This document shows, in pieces, positions 51,475 to 60,198 of a DNA stretch of 64,000 bases; position 1 is the first letter of the stretch; every line of letters begins with the position of its first letter. The stretch lies in contig JADKFS010000003.1 in NCBI GenBank assembly GCA_016717335.1, positions 248,001 to 312,000 on the forward strand, in the 5' to 3' direction. Position numbers and translations under genes: made by a program. The DNA comes from Candidatus Ribeiella danica (lineage in GTDB: Bacteria; Chloroflexota; Chloroflexia; Chloroflexales; Roseiflexaceae). Under the pieces are notes generated by a model. The model did not search any database and had not been told where the DNA came from. It worked only from the letters and a program-made list of their open reading frames with translations.

Positions 51475-53706
51475 GTGGAAAACACCCACTCGCGCCCCGC
51501 ACCCTCGACAGCCGATCTCGCTCGCGTGCTGCCGCTAGGCGACCTACTGGCGCTCGGCATGCAGCTGCGCGCCGATATCACTCCCGAGGTGCTGCTGCAG
51601 GAGGTCGCCGAGGCGATCTACAGCGTGCTGGGCTACCCCCAGGTCTACATCCGCCTGCGCAATGCCGATACCGACGAGCTGGAGGCCGTGGCGTTCGCCG
51701 GGGTGCCGGAGGAGCTGGCGGCGCAGCTGCGCGCCAACCCGACCGCGCCGGCCTTCTACCAGGCGCTGTTCCAGCCCCAGTATCGGCTCAGCGAGTCCTA
51801 CCTGATCCCGGCCGGCAAGAGCGTGGAGCGCGAGCGGCAGGGCGGCAACGGCGCGGCGAGGCGCAGGCGCCTGCCCGACCGGGGTGTGCTGCTGGTTCCG
51901 CTGCGCAGCCGCGGCGATCGGCTGGCCGGCGCGATCTATGTCGAGCCGCCCGACACGGCCGACGTGCTCGATCTGCCGAACCTGCAGATCCTGGAGGCGA
52001 TCGCCCGCCAGGCTGCGCTTGCGCTGGAGAACGCGCGGCTGGCCGCGCGCAGCGCGCGCCTGCTGGCCAAGGAGCAGCTCCTGGCCGAGCTGGGCCGCGA
52101 TGTGAGCAACACGCTCGATCTGGACACGATCCTGACCCGCACGGTCGAGCGGCTGGGGGTCGCGTTCCAGGGCTGTTCGATCGCGCTGCTGAGCCAGCAG
52201 GACGAGCTCGAGATCGTCGCCGCGGTCGGCCAGATCGACGATGCGGCGCGCGGGGTGCGCCTACGCGCAGGCGAGGGCATCTCCGGATGGGTGGTCGAGC
52301 GCGGCATCCCCTACCTGTGCAACGATGTCCAGTCCGAGCAGCGGGTGCCGCCGGCCGCGATCGGCGTCGGCACAAACCAGCTCATCCGCTCGTATATCGC
52401 CGTGCCGCTGCGCACCGGCGGGCGCGTGCTCGGCTCGCTGAACGTCGAGTCCGACCAGGTCAACGCCTTCACCTACGAGGATGTCGACCTGCTCGAGGCG
52501 GTCGCGGCGCAGATCGGCGGGCCGATCGCCAGCACGCGCCTGTACCAGGAGGCCCAGCGGCTGGCCGAGCAGGTCGAGCGGCGCAACGAGCACCTGACCG
52601 TGCTGAACGCGATCGCGCGCATGGCCGTCTCGACGCTCGACGTCGAGCGCATGCTCGCCGCCGTGACTGAGCAGATCCGCCAGGGATTCGGCTACGAGTA
52701 TGTCGAGGTCTACCTGGTGGACGAGGAGAACCGCACGCTCGAGCTGGCGGCGCAGGCCGGCGCGCATATGCCGCACGAGCTCGGCTATCAGGCGCCGCTG
52801 GAGCAGGGGCTGCTCGGCCGCGCCCATCGCGCCGGCCGAACGGTGCGCGTCGACGATCTGCCTGACCCAGCCATCGGCGACCCCGAGCGCGTCACGCGCT
52901 CGCAGCTGTGCGTGCCGATCGTCGCCAGCGGGCGCGTGCTGGCGGTGCTGAACCTCGAGTCGCCGCTGCCTGGCGCCTTCAGCGACGAGGGTGTGGGGGT
53001 GCTGGAGACGGCCGCGGACGTGCTGGCGAGCGCGATCGAGAACGCAAGGCTGTACCAGCGCGCCCAGGAGGCGGCCGTGCTCGAGGAGCGCGGACGGCTG
53101 GCGCGCGACCTGCACGACTCGATCTCGCAGCAGCTGTTCAGCATGACGCTGACCGCCCAGGCCGCGCGCGTGCAGCTCGAGAAAAACCCGCTGCGCACGG
53201 CGTCGCAGCTCGAGCGGCTGCAGGAGACTGCCGGCGCCGCGCTCGCCGAGATGCGCGCGCTGATCTACCAGCTGCGGCCGCCCGGCCTGAGCGAGCAGGG
53301 GCTGGTCGCCGCGCTGCAGCAGCACGTCGCCGCGGTCGGCCGCCGCGAAGGCCTGACCGTGACCTTGGAGGTCGCCGGCGAGGAGCGCCACGCGCGCAGC
53401 GCCGAGCAGCAGATCTACCGGATCGTCCAGGAGGCGCTCAACAACGTGGTCAAGCACGCCGGCGCCTGCCGGGTCACGATCACGCTCGACCTGCAGCCGG
53501 AGCAGATCACGCTGCAGGTTGTCGACGATGGGGCCGGCTTCGACATCAACGTGCTCGACCCGCTCAGCGGGCGACACCTGGGGCTGACCAGCATGCGCGA
53601 GCGGGCCGCCGAGCTGGGCGGGCGCATGGCGCTACGCTCGGAGCCGGGCAAGGGCACCAAGGTGGTCGTCGTCGTGCCGCGCGACCGTGCAGGGTTGACA
53701 AGGTGA
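51475..53706 (+). CDS. GAF-domain sensor histidine kinase, NarX/DegS type
   Basis: 743 aa, cytosolic. Three GAF-like domains (~25-200, ~210-370, ~390-535), joined by short helices, precede a HisKA_3 domain with phospho-acceptor His547 in 'ARDLHDSISQQLFS'. The HATPase domain follows with 'EALNNVVKHAGACRV', 'DDGAGFDINVL' and 'GLTSMRERAAELGGRM'. It is paired with the LuxR-type response regulator directly downstream. The start is uncertain: GTG at 51475 is chosen because codons upstream (from 51385) look non-coding; no strong ribosome-binding site is visible. Confidence 0.88.
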   Translation: MENTHSRPAPSTADLARVLPLGDLLALGMQLRADITPEVLLQEVAEAIYSVLGYPQVYIRLRNADTDELEAVAFAGVPEELAAQLRANPTAPAFYQALFQPQYRLSESYLIPAGKSVERERQGGNGAARRRRLPDRGVLLVPLRSRGDRLAGAIYVEPPDTADVLDLPNLQILEAIARQAALALENARLAARSARLLAKEQLLAELGRDVSNTLDLDTILTRTVERLGVAFQGCSIALLSQQDELEIVAAVGQIDDAARGVRLRAGEGISGWVVERGIPYLCNDVQSEQRVPPAAIGVGTNQLIRSYIAVPLRTGGRVLGSLNVESDQVNAFTYEDVDLLEAVAAQIGGPIASTRLYQEAQRLAEQVERRNEHLTVLNAIARMAVSTLDVERMLAAVTEQIRQGFGYEYVEVYLVDEENRTLELAAQAGAHMPHELGYQAPLEQGLLGRAHRAGRTVRVDDLPDPAIGDPERVTRSQLCVPIVASGRVLAVLNLESPLPGAFSDEGVGVLETAADVLASAIENARLYQRAQEAAVLEERGRLARDLHDSISQQLFSMTLTAQAARVQLEKNPLRTASQLERLQETAGAALAEMRALIYQLRPPGLSEQGLVAALQQHVAAVGRREGLTVTLEVAGEERHARSAEQQIYRIVQEALNNVVKHAGACRVTITLDLQPEQITLQVVDDGAGFDINVLDPLSGRHLGLTSMRERAAELGGRMALRSEPGKGTKVVVVVPRDRAGLTR

Positions 53707-53747
53707 TACCGTTCAAACGTTCAAACGTTCAAACGTTCAAACGTTAG
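53707..53747. repeat. octamer repeat, CGTTCAAA type
   Basis: Four to five CGTTCAAA units at period 8 between the histidine kinase stop and the ribosome-binding site (AGGGGGG) of the response regulator. Confidence 0.9.
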
Positions 53748-53758
53748 GGGGGATGATT

Positions 53759-54406
53759 ATGGATCGGATCAGCGTCATGCTTGTTGACGACCATCGTGTC
53801 GTGCGGCAGGGGCTGCGCGATTTTCTCGAGCTTCAGGACGATATCGAGGTGGTGGGCGAGGCCGGCAGCGGCGAGCTGGGCGTCAAGCTGGCCCAGGAGC
53901 TGCTGCCCGACGTCGTGCTGATGGACCTGGTGCTGCCCGGCATCGACGGTGTCGAGGCGACCCGGCGGGTCAAGTCGGTCAGCCCGTCGACGCGGATCAT
54001 CGTGCTGACCTCGTTCGCCGACGACGACAAGGTCTTCCCGGCGGTCAAGGCCGGCGCGATCTCGTACCTGCTGAAGGACGTGCAGCCGGAGGAGCTGGCG
54101 CGCGCCATCCGGGCGGCCCAGCGCAACGAGGCGGTGCTGCACTCCGAGGTCGCCGCCAAGCTGATGCAGGAGTTCACCACGCCGCGCCCGGCCGACGACT
54201 CGGTCGAGCAGCTGACCGAGCGCGAGATGGACGTGCTGCGGCTGATCGCCAAGGGCCAGAGCAACAAGGAGATTGCCGACTCGCTGATCATCAGCGAGAA
54301 GACCGTCAAGACGCACGTAAGCAATATTCTGAGCAAGCTGCACCTGGCAGACAGAACTCAGGCCGCCATCTATGCCCTTCGGCAGCGCTTGGTGCCGATG
54401 GAGTAG
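53759..54406 (+). CDS. NarL/FixJ-family response regulator
   Basis: 215 aa. A receiver domain with 'VMLVDDHRVVRQGLRDFLEL', phospho-acceptor Asp56 in 'VLMDLVLPGIDG', Thr in 'IIVLTSFADDD' and Lys in 'SYLLKDVQPEEL'. A LuxR-type helix-turn-helix (~148-205, 'LTEREMDVLRLIAKGQSNKE', 'SEKTVKTHVSNILSKLHLAD') follows. It is the partner of the kinase upstream, close to the LiaR/VraR group by look. AGGGGGG fits ATG 53759 better than 53753. Confidence 0.95.
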   Translation: MDRISVMLVDDHRVVRQGLRDFLELQDDIEVVGEAGSGELGVKLAQELLPDVVLMDLVLPGIDGVEATRRVKSVSPSTRIIVLTSFADDDKVFPAVKAGAISYLLKDVQPEELARAIRAAQRNEAVLHSEVAAKLMQEFTTPRPADDSVEQLTEREMDVLRLIAKGQSNKEIADSLIISEKTVKTHVSNILSKLHLADRTQAAIYALRQRLVPME

Positions 54407-54421
54407 AGCAGCGCTTCGCAA

Positions 54422-54512
54422 TGGGCGCAAACCTCTACCCTCTCCCCTCTCAGGGGAGGGGGTTTTATTTTTGGCAGCAGGGTGCGGTCGCACAGCCACC
54501 GCACCCTGCTGC
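54422..54512 (+). terminator. terminator and composite hairpin (copy D)
   Basis: CTCTCCCCTCTCAGGGGAGG at ~54439-54460 folds and is followed by TTTTATTTTT: a good intrinsic terminator for the response regulator. Next, GCAGCAGGGTGCGGT (54474-54488) pairs perfectly with 54498-54512; its core GGGTGCGGTCGC is shared with the stem at 43475-43513. Confidence 0.8.
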
Positions 54513-54856
54513 TAGAAGAATACCCCAATGGCTCCTTCCTTCGACCGAGCTCCGTCCATCGCGCGGCTGAGGGCACGATCGGCTATCCGATCGATCGCGC
54601 ATGATCCGCCAGTCTGATGCGGCGGGAGCTTGGCTCTGCTAGAGTGTGCATAACGCTATTGAATGGCAACGCGCCGGAGCGCTTGTGGGAGAGGTCACCG
54701 CCTCGCACGCACCACACGCTCAGCGCCGAGGCCCCTAGTCGAGGAGGCGACAGTGATCCTGCTTGTCAGCGTATCTGTGCGATCGTAGGCCGATCCGGTC
54801 GGCCCAATCGCCGACGAGGCTTGAGTGGATCTGTAGCTTACCGAAAGGACATCGCC
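54513..54856. other. intergenic region without recognised gene
   Basis: About 340 bp. The open frame reaching in from the next gene has poor codon usage here. A TGC-TAGAGT (-10-like) occurs at 54637-54645 but no good -35. I see nothing further. Confidence 0.4.
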
Positions 54857-55111
54857 ATGTATCCGTCTGACATAAGCGGGCGAGTCGCCCAGCAGCGCTA
54901 CGACGAGACAGTTCAGCAGGCCCGACTGCTCCGCCTGATTCGCGAGATCAAGGCGCAGCCGCAGCCCGCGCCCGAGCGCTCGCTGCTCGGGCGGGTTTGG
55001 TCGGCGCTGTTCGCGCGCAAGCCGGCGCGGGCCGGCACGATCGCCGGAAGCCAGGTACGCCTCACGACCGAGGGTCAGTCCATCGCAAGACCGGGCAGCC
55101 CTAAGACGTGA
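54857..55111 (+). CDS. small basic hypothetical protein
   Basis: 84 aa starting 'MYPSDISGRVAQQRYDETVQ'. AAAGGA lies 8 bases upstream of the ATG, supporting a real start. It is helical at first ('VQQARLLRLIREIKAQPQP') then basic and Pro/Ala-rich. No membrane helix or known domain. It lies upstream of an ECF sigma gene but 135 bp away, so a link is not shown. Confidence 0.55.
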   Translation: MYPSDISGRVAQQRYDETVQQARLLRLIREIKAQPQPAPERSLLGRVWSALFARKPARAGTIAGSQVRLTTEGQSIARPGSPKT

Positions 55112-55246
55112 GATGTTGCCCGATACCGGCCACCTGTATGATGCGTTACGATCGGCCGGGGGCTATACTAGCGATACCGAAGGATCTATCTGGCTAGAGG
55201 CTCGACACGACGACGCGTGAGGCTTGAGTAGAGGGGGGCCAAAAGG

Positions 55247-55759
55247 ATGCTACCGCTAACCGAAAGTCGAAACAACTACGGCGCCTGTGTCGAGCTGCTG
55301 TACGAAGAATACCAGCGGCCAGTCCTGGCCTACCTGACCCGCCTGGTAAGCGATCGCGAGGCCGCCGAGGATCTCTGCCAGGAGACCTTTATCAAGGCCA
55401 TGCGCGGCTGGGAAGGGCGCGACCCGTCTGCCAGCGTCGCGGCGTGGCTCTACCGCATCGCCACGAACACCGCCTACGACTACCTGCGGCGCCGCCGGCG
55501 CATCCGCTTCATGCCGCTGATCGACATCGACACGCCGCCCAGCGGCGCCCACTCGATGGAGTCGCGCCTGGACGAGGAGGAGCCGGTCCAGCGCGCGCTG
55601 GCCCAGCTCCCGGCGATGTATCGCCTGCCGCTGGTGCTCCACTCCTGCGAGGGCCGCAGCACCCAGGAGATCGCCGACGCGATGGGCGTCTCGAACAGCG
55701 CGATCAAGACGCGCCTGTTCCGCGCCCGCGAGCGCTTCCGCGAGGTCTACCAGGCCTGA
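55247..55759 (+). CDS. ECF RNA polymerase sigma factor
   Basis: 170 aa. Region 2: 'YEEYQRPVLAYLTRLVSDRE', 'AAEDLCQETFIKAMRGW', 'VAAWLYRIATNTAYDYLRRR'. Region 4: 'LPAMYRLPLVLHSCEGRSTQ', 'EIADAMGVSNSAIKTRLFRA'. No cognate anti-sigma factor follows; the next gene is convergent. AAAAGG lies immediately before the ATG, an unusually tight spacing, so a slightly different start is possible. Confidence 0.93.
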   Translation: MLPLTESRNNYGACVELLYEEYQRPVLAYLTRLVSDREAAEDLCQETFIKAMRGWEGRDPSASVAAWLYRIATNTAYDYLRRRRRIRFMPLIDIDTPPSGAHSMESRLDEEEPVQRALAQLPAMYRLPLVLHSCEGRSTQEIADAMGVSNSAIKTRLFRARERFREVYQA

Positions 55760-55786
55760 CGCTTCGCCCCTCCAAACGTCCCCAAG

Positions 55787-55823
55787 TGGGATGTGGGGGC
55801 GGCGAAGCCGCCCCCACATCCCA
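55787..55823. terminator. 17-bp hairpin with GAA loop between convergent genes
   Basis: TGGGATGTGGGGGCGGC (55787-55803), loop GAA, and the exact complement 55807-55823. It lies between the ECF sigma gene and a convergent glycosyltransferase. A sister hairpin with the same GCGGCGAAGCCGC centre is at 58068-58106. Confidence 0.75.
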
Positions 55824-55885
55824 GATGTATAACATTCGTGAGAATGTATCTATGCCCTTCTCTCAGCCGAGAGGGGGGTCTCTTT

Positions 55886-57061
55886 TTAGCGGGCGCCGAC
55901 CTGCTCATACAGCGCGAGCGTTGCCTCTGCCGTCTTTGGCCAGGCGAACCGCGCCGCCTGCGGCGGCCCGGACGCGCGGAGGCGCGCGCGTAGCGCCGGG
56001 TCGCCCAACAGCCGCGCCATGCCTGCCGCCAGCGCGCCGGCAGTCGGCTCGACCAGCAGCCCGGCGTCGCCGATGACCTCGGGCAGCGAGGAGACGTTGG
56101 CGGCGATCACGGGCGTGCCGCAGGCCAGCGCCTCCAGCGGCGGCAACCCGAAGCCCTCGTAGCGCGACGGGAAGACGAAGATCTCGGCGCCGCCGTAGAG
56201 CGCGGGCAGATCGGCCTCAGCTACGCCGGGCAGAAACCGCACGCGATCGCGCAGCCCGAGCCTGTCTGCCGCCGCGCGCGCCTCGGGGTAGCGCGGGTCC
56301 CAGTGGCCGGCGATCGCCAGTGTCGGGCTAGGGGCTAGGGGCTTGGAGATTGGGGGCTGATCCTCCCGAGTCCCTAGCCCCACGTCCGTAGCCCCCAGGC
56401 CCGCAAACGCTTCGACCAGGGCCACCAGGTTTTTGTGCGGCTTGTTTGAGCAGAGCGACAGGATATAGCGCTCGCCCAGATCGTACCTGGCCCGCACCGC
56501 GGCGATGGCGCCGGCCGGCTGCGGGCGGAAGCACGGGTCGGCCGCGAGCGGCGTCACCGTGATACGCGCGCCAGGAACCTTGTACGCCGCGGCCAGGTCG
56601 TCGCGGGCGCTGCACGAGATCGCCAGGAGCTGGTCGGAGGCGCGGATCGCCAGGCGCGTGAGCAGGTTGAACAGCAATCGCGCGCGCGGCGACGTCTCGC
56701 CCGGGAACAGCCGCGGGATCGCGTCGTAGAGCGTTGTGATCGACGGGCATGGCAGGCCGGCGTAGGGCCGGACGTAGTAGGGCGCGTGGTACAGGTCGGC
56801 GCGCATCGTCCGGAGCATGCGCGGGATGATGGTCTGCTCGGCCGCGCTGAACGGCCGCACGCGCGTCGCGACCAGCCGGAGCGGCCGGTGGCGCGAGAGC
56901 GCGGCGATGTCGTAGCGCGTGTTCGGCAGGTCCGGGTTGTACAGCACTGCGAATTGGTGCGGATGCGGCAGCTCGGCCAGCGCGATCAGGAGATTGTAGA
57001 CATAGCGGCCGATGCCGGGGAAGTGATCGCTGATGTAGCGCCCGTCGATTACGATTCGCAT
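55886..57061 (-). CDS. GT4 glycosyltransferase
   Basis: 391 aa GT-B fold enzyme. 'GIGRYVYNLLIALAELPHP' near the N-terminus, 'ERYILSLCSNKPHKNLVALV' in the linker, and the sugar-nucleotide site 'EIFVFPSRYEGFGLPPLEAL' with 'ACGTPVIAANVSSLPEVIGD'. It transfers a sugar, probably to a lipid-linked oligosaccharide or O-antigen-like chain. Residues ~222-246 ('TDVGLGTREDQPPISKPLAP') derive from a heptamer repeat inserted in frame. GAGG eight bases upstream sets 57061. It follows the GT2 gene after 23 bp. Confidence 0.9.
   Translation of the reverse strand: MRIVIDGRYISDHFPGIGRYVYNLLIALAELPHPHQFAVLYNPDLPNTRYDIAALSRHRPLRLVATRVRPFSAAEQTIIPRMLRTMRADLYHAPYYVRPYAGLPCPSITTLYDAIPRLFPGETSPRARLLFNLLTRLAIRASDQLLAISCSARDDLAAAYKVPGARITVTPLAADPCFRPQPAGAIAAVRARYDLGERYILSLCSNKPHKNLVALVEAFAGLGATDVGLGTREDQPPISKPLAPSPTLAIAGHWDPRYPEARAAADRLGLRDRVRFLPGVAEADLPALYGGAEIFVFPSRYEGFGLPPLEALACGTPVIAANVSSLPEVIGDAGLLVEPTAGALAAGMARLLGDPALRARLRASGPPQAARFAWPKTAEATLALYEQVGAR
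56324..56399. repeat. in-gene inverted heptamer repeat, GCTAGGG type
   Basis: GGGCTAGGGGCTAGGGGCTT units, spacer, and CCCTAGCCCC/GTAGCCCCC units at about period 7, complementary, inside the GT4 gene without breaking the frame. Confidence 0.7.
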
Positions 57062-57084
57062 TGATGAACCTCGTTTCGCGGGAA

Positions 57085-58038
57085 TCATTGCAGCGATCTG
57101 CTAGAGCCCCAGCGCTGCCCATCGGCGTACCAGCCGTAGACGTAGCCAAGCGCCCCGACGTACGACGTGAGCGCCTTGAGCGGCTTGAAGCCGGGCCGCC
57201 ACGACGGCGCCGCGAACGAGTACGGCAGGAACACATTCGGCAGCAGGATCGCCGTGCGGAACAGCACGAACGCTGCGGCGTGCAGCGGCGTGCGGAGCAT
57301 ACGCCCACGCGCCCTGGCCGGGTCGCGCCGGACCTCCTGGGCGTGGCCCATGCCGTAGAGGAAGTGCTTGCGCAGCAGCGCGCACAGCGTGGCCGGCGCC
57401 GGGTGGTAGGCCCAGGTGTTCGGGACCAGGATGAAACGGTAGTTTTGAGTTTTGAGTGTTGAGTTTTGAGTTTCCGCCAGCGTCCTTTCATCTGTCGTTG
57501 GTCGTTGGTCGTTGGTCGTCCGTCGCCGGATGCGCACGAACAGCTCGGTATCCACGCCGCGCACGAGCGTCTCGTCGAAGCCGCCGGCCTGCTCGAACAC
57601 TGCCCGGCGCATCGCGCAGCACGTCGTGGTGATCTCGCAGTAGAACGACGGCGGGTCGGGGTTGGTCTCCAGCGGCCCCGCCACCACCGGGTGGATGACC
57701 CGCGGCACCTCGCGGGCGACCCAGCGCTGGAACGGCGGCGCGCCGGGCGGCAGCAGCTTCGACGCACCGGTCACGCCGATCGCCGGGTCGGCCAGCAGTG
57801 GCGCGACCAGGTTGGCGATCGCGTGCTCGTCGCCCAGCACGGCGTCGTCGTCTACGAACAGCAGCAGCGGCGCGCGCGTCTGGGCGACGCCCTGGTTGCG
57901 CGCGCGGCCGTTCGGGCGCACCCCGCGCACGACCGCGATCTCGGCCGGCTGCAGCGTCTGGCGGCGCACGCTCTCCAGCAGCGGCTCGACGTCGCCGTCG
58001 AGCGAGGGGATGATCAGGGCGACGGAAGGTGTGCTCAT
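57085..58038 (-). CDS. GT2 glycosyltransferase (rhamnosyltransferase-like)
   Basis: 317 aa. 'VALIIPSLDGDVEPLLESVR', 'GRARNQGVAQTRAPLLLFVD' and DDD in 'FVDDDAVLGDEH' form the nucleotide/metal site; 'QAGGFDETLVRGVDTELFVR' is the typical acceptor-side motif. Two hydrophobic segments near the end suggest membrane association. Residues ~172-205 ('RTTNDQRPTTDERTLAETQN') are made of two repeat families placed back to back. The ATG at 58038 has only a weak AAAGAA upstream. Confidence 0.87.
   Translation of the reverse strand: MSTPSVALIIPSLDGDVEPLLESVRRQTLQPAEIAVVRGVRPNGRARNQGVAQTRAPLLLFVDDDAVLGDEHAIANLVAPLLADPAIGVTGASKLLPPGAPPFQRWVAREVPRVIHPVVAGPLETNPDPPSFYCEITTTCCAMRRAVFEQAGGFDETLVRGVDTELFVRIRRRTTNDQRPTTDERTLAETQNSTLKTQNYRFILVPNTWAYHPAPATLCALLRKHFLYGMGHAQEVRRDPARARGRMLRTPLHAAAFVLFRTAILLPNVFLPYSFAAPSWRPGFKPLKALTSYVGALGYVYGWYADGQRWGSSRSLQ
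57441..57523. repeat. in-gene double heptamer repeat, TTTTGAG and GGTCGTT types
   Basis: TTTTGAG/TGTTGAG units (57441-57471), then GGTCGTT units (57494-57523), both period 7, side by side in the GT2 gene and in frame. Both unit types also occur elsewhere in the window (2523, 6736, 23969, 30689; 28771). Confidence 0.85.
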
Positions 58039-58067
58039 AGTATGGTTCTTTCGAACCTTGCAGTTCG

Positions 58068-58106
58068 GGAGAGGTGTGGGGCGGCGAAGCCGCCCCACAC
58101 CTCTCC
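58068..58106. repeat. 18-bp hairpin with GAA loop
   Basis: GGAGAGGTGTGGGGCGGC (58068-58085), loop GAA, exact complement 58089-58106. It lies between divergent GT2 and methyltransferase genes, so it is not a terminator for either; compare 55787-55823. Confidence 0.8.
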
Positions 58107-58192
58107 AACTGTAAAACGTATCGCTATCAAGTGACCCCTTGTCTTCCATTGTACATCATGCGATCGGAACGTCCGTGCCGACACGCGGAGTC

Positions 58193-58201
58193 TGCTATAC
58201 T
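58193..58201 (+). promoter_or_regulatory. extended -10 promoter of methyltransferase
   Basis: TGC followed by TATACT at 58196-58201, 31 bp before the ATG at 58233. No clear -35. Confidence 0.55.
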
Positions 58202-58232
58202 GTCCCCGAGCACTCTACAGCCTTGTGTGATT

Positions 58233-59030
58233 ATGAACCGACAGCACCCGCTCTCCCCAGGCCTGCTGCTGCGCATGCTGCGCTACCACGTCACCTCGCC
58301 CTACGTCGTCTTCTGGCGCGCGATCGAGGTTGCGGTGATGGTCGACCTGGCCGCGCGGCAGGGGCTCGATCTGCAGGCCCATGTCGACCTGGACGTCGGC
58401 TGCGGCAACGGCGTGCTCGGCCACGCGCTGATCCGCGACATCGCGCTCGGCTTCGACCTGAGCGCGGTCGGCGTGGCGTGGGCGCGCCGGAACCGGCCGG
58501 CCTACCGCGCGCTGCTGCGCGCGTCGGCCACCGCGATCCCACTCCGCGGCGGTTCGCAGCGGCTGGTCTTCTCGAACAGCGTGATCGAGCACATCCCCGA
58601 CGCGTCCGCCGCCCTCGACGAGATCGCCAGGGTCGTCGCGCCGGGCGGCTACCTGCTGCTGTCGACGGTCGGCGAGCAGTTCCCGGCGCTCATGCTCGGC
58701 ACGCCGCAGCCGGATGGGCAGGAGCGCGCGGCGATCGACCAGAGCTACGCGCACTACCACTACTACAGCACCGCCGGCCTCTCGGACGAGCTGGCGGCGC
58801 GCGGGCTGCGCGTGCTGGGCAGCGCCAGCTACATCGACGCGGCCCAGGCGCGCTGGTGCTACCGGCTGCGCGTCTGGGAGCAGCGCCAGGGTCGCCTGGG
58901 GCTGGTTCGGCGGCTCAACCAGCTGCGCCGCGCGCCGCTCGGCCTCGCGCTGGTGCCGTGGATGTTCCGGCTGCACGCCCCGCCCGATCGCGGCGCCGGG
59001 CTGGCGGTCATCGCCCAGCGGCCCGCCTGA
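58233..59030 (+). CDS. class I SAM-dependent methyltransferase
   Basis: 265 aa. The SAM motif is 'HVDLDVGCGNGVLGHALI' (~50-67), with motif II/III around 'RLVFSNSVIEHIPDASAALD', 'EIARVVAPGGYLLLS' and later 'SYAHYHYYSTAGLSDELAAR' of the Methyltransf_11 type. It probably methylates a sugar or lipid-linked intermediate, given the glycosyltransferase neighbours. It runs opposite to them and its last 23 bp overlap the end of the next glycosyltransferase. No ribosome-binding site is obvious. Confidence 0.85.
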   Translation: MNRQHPLSPGLLLRMLRYHVTSPYVVFWRAIEVAVMVDLAARQGLDLQAHVDLDVGCGNGVLGHALIRDIALGFDLSAVGVAWARRNRPAYRALLRASATAIPLRGGSQRLVFSNSVIEHIPDASAALDEIARVVAPGGYLLLSTVGEQFPALMLGTPQPDGQERAAIDQSYAHYHYYSTAGLSDELAARGLRVLGSASYIDAAQARWCYRLRVWEQRQGRLGLVRRLNQLRRAPLGLALVPWMFRLHAPPDRGAGLAVIAQRPA

Positions 59031-60192
59031 TGAGGTCGGCCTGCTCGTAGAGCGCGGCCAGCCGCGCGCCGATCCGCTCGGCGTCGTAGTCGCGCTCGAC
59101 CACCGCGCGGCCGGCCGCGCCCACGCGCTCGCGCAGCGCCGTGTCGCCCAGCAGCCGTACGATCGCCGCGGCGAAGTCGGCCGGGCGCTGGGCGAACAGC
59201 CCGCTCTGCTGGTCGGCCAGCGCGATCTCCTCGGCTGCCAGCGCCGTCGTGACCACCGGCAGCCCGCAGGCCAGCGCCTCCAGCAGTTTGATCCGCACGC
59301 CGCTGCCCCAGAAGATCGGCGCGACGACCAGGCTCGCGCGCGCGTAGCACGGGCGCAGGTCGTCGAGCGCGCCGGGCACGCGCACGTCGGGGGCGGCCAG
59401 CGCCGCGATCGACGCGGGCGGGTCGCGGCCGGCCAGTGTCAGGCGCGCGCCAGGCCACATGCGGCGGACCCGCGGCCAGACCTCGCGCGCAAGCCAGAGC
59501 GCGCCCTCGACGTTGGGCGGGTGCAGGTAGTTGCCGACGAACAGCACCTCGCCCTCGGCGCGCGGGTCGAAGCAGACCGGCCAGCCGTCGAGGTCGATCC
59601 CCGACGGCACGTACTCGATCGGCAGGCGCGGCAGCCAGCGGCGCAGCGCGCTGGCGTCGGCCTGGCTGTGCGTGATCACCAGGTGGCAGCGCGCCAGCGC
59701 CCGCAGCTCGTAGCGCCACAGGCTCAGCGCCCCCAGCCAGCGCCGCGCCCGCAGCAGCGGCCGGCGCTCCTGCCTGGCTCGGCGCTGCTGCGCCAGAAAC
59801 GCGACGTTGTGGGCGGTGCAGACGACCAGCGCGCCCGCCTGGCCGGCCAGCGGCGCGTACTGGGCCATGCCGGAGGTCTCCAGCTGCACGATCTCGGGCA
59901 GTCGCTCGGCCAGGTCGCGCCGGAGCTGGGCGATCAGCTCGGCCGAGTAGTCCTGCGCGACCCCCGGCGGCGCGAGCGTCCAGCGCGGCGCGGGCGAGCG
60001 GCGAAACGCGCGCAGCTCCGCGCAGACGGACTCCAGCGGCCCCCACGTCACCGCGGCCGGGTCGGGCGCGAGCGCGTAGATCCCGGTGCGGTAGAAGCGC
60101 GCGAGCTGGCGGGCCGTTCGCGCGATGTGGGCCGTGCCGCCCGAGAGCGACGGGTACGGCGGGGCGGGCGAGAGGATGGTGAGGCGTCGCAT
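59008..60192 (-). CDS. GT4 glycosyltransferase
   Basis: 394 aa. 'SPAPPYPSLSGGTAHIARTA' at the start, 'VVCTAHNVAFLAQQRRA', 'EGEVLFVGNYLHPPNVEGAL' and 'IKLLEALACGLPVVTTALAA' (GPGTF-type donor-site segment). GT-B fold enzyme acting with the neighbouring transferases. Its first codon nearly abuts the stop of the upstream gene (TTG at 60198 directly after TGA, or ATG at 60192), so translation is coupled. Confidence 0.9.
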   Translation of the reverse strand: MRRLTILSPAPPYPSLSGGTAHIARTARQLARFYRTGIYALAPDPAAVTWGPLESVCAELRAFRRSPAPRWTLAPPGVAQDYSAELIAQLRRDLAERLPEIVQLETSGMAQYAPLAGQAGALVVCTAHNVAFLAQQRRARQERRPLLRARRWLGALSLWRYELRALARCHLVITHSQADASALRRWLPRLPIEYVPSGIDLDGWPVCFDPRAEGEVLFVGNYLHPPNVEGALWLAREVWPRVRRMWPGARLTLAGRDPPASIAALAAPDVRVPGALDDLRPCYARASLVVAPIFWGSGVRIKLLEALACGLPVVTTALAAEEIALADQQSGLFAQRPADFAAAIVRLLGDTALRERVGAAGRAVVERDYDAERIGARLAALYEQADLIRRAAGR

Positions 60193-60198
60193 GCGCAA

